DNA from: Phascolarctobacterium sp.
GTDB taxonomy: Bacteria > Bacillota > Negativicutes > Acidaminococcales > Acidaminococcaceae
Direction of reading: 5' to 3'
NCBI GenBank assembly: GCA_024405645.1
Contig: JAKSOJ010000088.1
Coordinates: 1 to 5,806, forward strand
Length of the DNA: 5,806 bases
The first letter of the stretch is position 1; each line of letters begins with the position of its first letter. The translations under genes were made by a program, and so were the position numbers. Shown here one piece after another: positions 4,761-5,806 of this stretch. Under the pieces are notes generated by a model. That model did not search any database. It worked only from the letters and a program-made list of their open reading frames with translations, and had not been told where the DNA came from.

Positions 4761-5806
4761 ATGAAAAAATCTACAAAACTATTGTCTATGTTAGTTGCTA
4801 GTGCATTGTTTGCAGGTGCTTTAGCAGGCTGTGGCGGCGGAGACAAGAAAGCTGCTGACGTAATTAAAATCGGCGGCAACCTTGAAATGACTGGTGGCTC
4901 TGCTTCCTTTGGTATTTCTTCTAAAAATGGTATTGATTTAGCAATCGAACAAATCAATGCTAAAGGTGGTATCGGTGGCAAAAAACTTGCTCTTGTAGTT
5001 GCAGATAACAAATCTGAAGCTGCTGAAGGTACCAACGCAATGACCAAACTTGTATCTCAAGATAAAGTTTGTGCAGTAATCGGACCTAACCTGAGCTCTT
5101 CTGTAATTGCTGCTGGCGCTATTAACAATGGTTCCAAAGTACTTGATATTACTCCGATGGGTACCAACGAAAACGTAACCGTTGATAAAGCAACCAAGAA
5201 AGTTAAACCTTATAACTTCCGTGCATGCTTCATCGACCCGTTCCAAGGTACTGTAATGAGTAAATATGTTAAGGAAGATCTCAAACTTAACAACGCTGCT
5301 ATTTACATCGACAACAGCTCTGACTATGCTAAAGGCTTAGCAGAAAGCTTCGTTGCTAACTATAAAAAATTAGGTGGTAACATTGTTGCTACCGAAGCTT
5401 ATCTCCAAAAAGATACCGACTTCAAAGCTACTTTGACCAAAATCAAAGCTACCAACCCTGATTTCGTCTATATTCCTGGTTACTATCAAGAAGTTGGCTT
5501 GATTGTTAAACAAGCTCGCGAAATCGGCTTAAATGTTGCTATGGGTGGCGGCGACGGCTGGGATAGTGCTAAACTTCCTGAAATTGCTGGCAAAGATGCT
5601 CTGAACAACACTTTCTTCTCCAATGTATACTCTCCGGATGATACTTCTGATCTCAACAAAAAATTCGTTGCAGATTATCAAAAGAAATTCAATGCAAAAC
5701 CGGACGTATTTGCAGCATTGGCATATGATTCCGCTCTCCTGATTGCAAAATCCATTGAAGACGCTAAAGGCGCTGATCCTGTAAAAATGGCTGAAGCAAT
5801 GGCTAA
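4761..5806 (+). CDS. livJ: LivJ-type amino-acid ABC transporter substrate-binding lipoprotein (paralogue 2, 3' end outside window)
   Basis: The open frame runs from ATG 4761 to the window edge without a stop: 348 codons, perhaps 30-45 residues short of a full LivJ. The signal peptide (MKKSTK plus a hydrophobic core) ends in a classical lipobox L-A-G-C with C24 lipidated. The order of landmarks matches paralogue 1: IGGNLEMTG (37-45), GPNLSS (108-113, pocket serine S112), TPMGTN (131-136), FRACFIDPFQG (153-163), SDYAKGL (187-193) and GGDGWDS (263-269). Residues 220-258 match 222-260 of paralogue 1 at 29 of 39 positions. The pocket segments differ (TPMGTN against PCATAP), so the ligand may differ. 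GAGGGG (4747-4752) lies eight bases before the start. It follows paralogue 1 by 99 nt and a hairpin; permease genes probably come next but are not visible. Confidence 0.93.
   Translation, partial: MKKSTKLLSMLVASALFAGALAGCGGGDKKAADVIKIGGNLEMTGGSASFGISSKNGIDLAIEQINAKGGIGGKKLALVVADNKSEAAEGTNAMTKLVSQDKVCAVIGPNLSSSVIAAGAINNGSKVLDITPMGTNENVTVDKATKKVKPYNFRACFIDPFQGTVMSKYVKEDLKLNNAAIYIDNSSDYAKGLAESFVANYKKLGGNIVATEAYLQKDTDFKATLTKIKATNPDFVYIPGYYQEVGLIVKQAREIGLNVAMGGGDGWDSAKLPEIAGKDALNNTFFSNVYSPDDTSDLNKKFVADYQKKFNAKPDVFAALAYDSALLIAKSIEDAKGADPVKMAEAMA

Noticed and set aside
3459..5246. Long minus-strand open frames opposite the livJ genes
   Set aside because: They are shadows of the biased codon pattern on the coding strand. 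They lack ribosome binding sites and have low-complexity, non-protein-like composition.
1..5806. Mobile elements, CRISPR arrays, tRNA/rRNA, toxin-antitoxin or defence genes
   Set aside because: I looked on both strands for transposase motifs, spaced direct repeats, tRNA cloverleaf ends and toxin-like small gene pairs and saw none.

Overview
The window looks like chromosomal DNA of a low-GC Firmicute. The grounds are chromosomal-type parA-parB genes with parS sites of the Bacillus-type 16-mer, strong AAGGAGG-like ribosome binding sites, and tandem branched-chain amino acid (LivJ-type) binding lipoproteins with 'FRACFIDPFQG' blocks. The overall flavour, with abundant LivJ lipoproteins in an anaerobe-like, AT-rich genome and a DUF554 gene directly behind parB, suggests an amino-acid-fermenting Negativicute (Acidaminococcaceae or Veillonellaceae type). 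That placement is a guess from memory and not a result.

Layout, left to right. Bases 1-199 hold two parS centromere sites and an AT-rich promoter region. Bases 200-2677 are a rightward segregation operon: parA, then parB overlapping it by 8 nt, then a DUF554 membrane protein 20 nt further on. A bidirectional hairpin terminator (2693-2723) separates it from a leftward 140-residue membrane protein of unknown function (2730-3152). The 327-base divergent intergenic region (3153-3479) contains a promoter for the leftward gene, an inverted repeat overlapping that promoter's -35, a consensus sigma-A promoter (TTGACA, 18 bp, TATAAT) for the rightward livJ gene, and a hairpin near the 5' end of its leader. 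From 3480 to the window end lie two tandem, paralogous LivJ-type substrate-binding lipoprotein genes separated by a GC-rich hairpin. The second is cut off by the window edge.

How the genes work together. ParA and ParB act on the parS sites to segregate the chromosome and load SMC, and the sites lie so close to parA that ParB could also affect its transcription. The two lipoproteins would deliver amino acids (probably branched-chain) to an ABC permease, most likely encoded past the right edge (livHMGF not visible here). The livJ genes have a visibly different codon choice from the AT-rich genes to their left, and with the consensus promoter this points to high expression.

I found no convincing new system. 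The items most worth a second look are the cysteine-rich pocket of the first LivJ paralogue, the weak hairpin between the two livJ genes, and the self-contained orphan membrane gene with an inverted repeat on its promoter.
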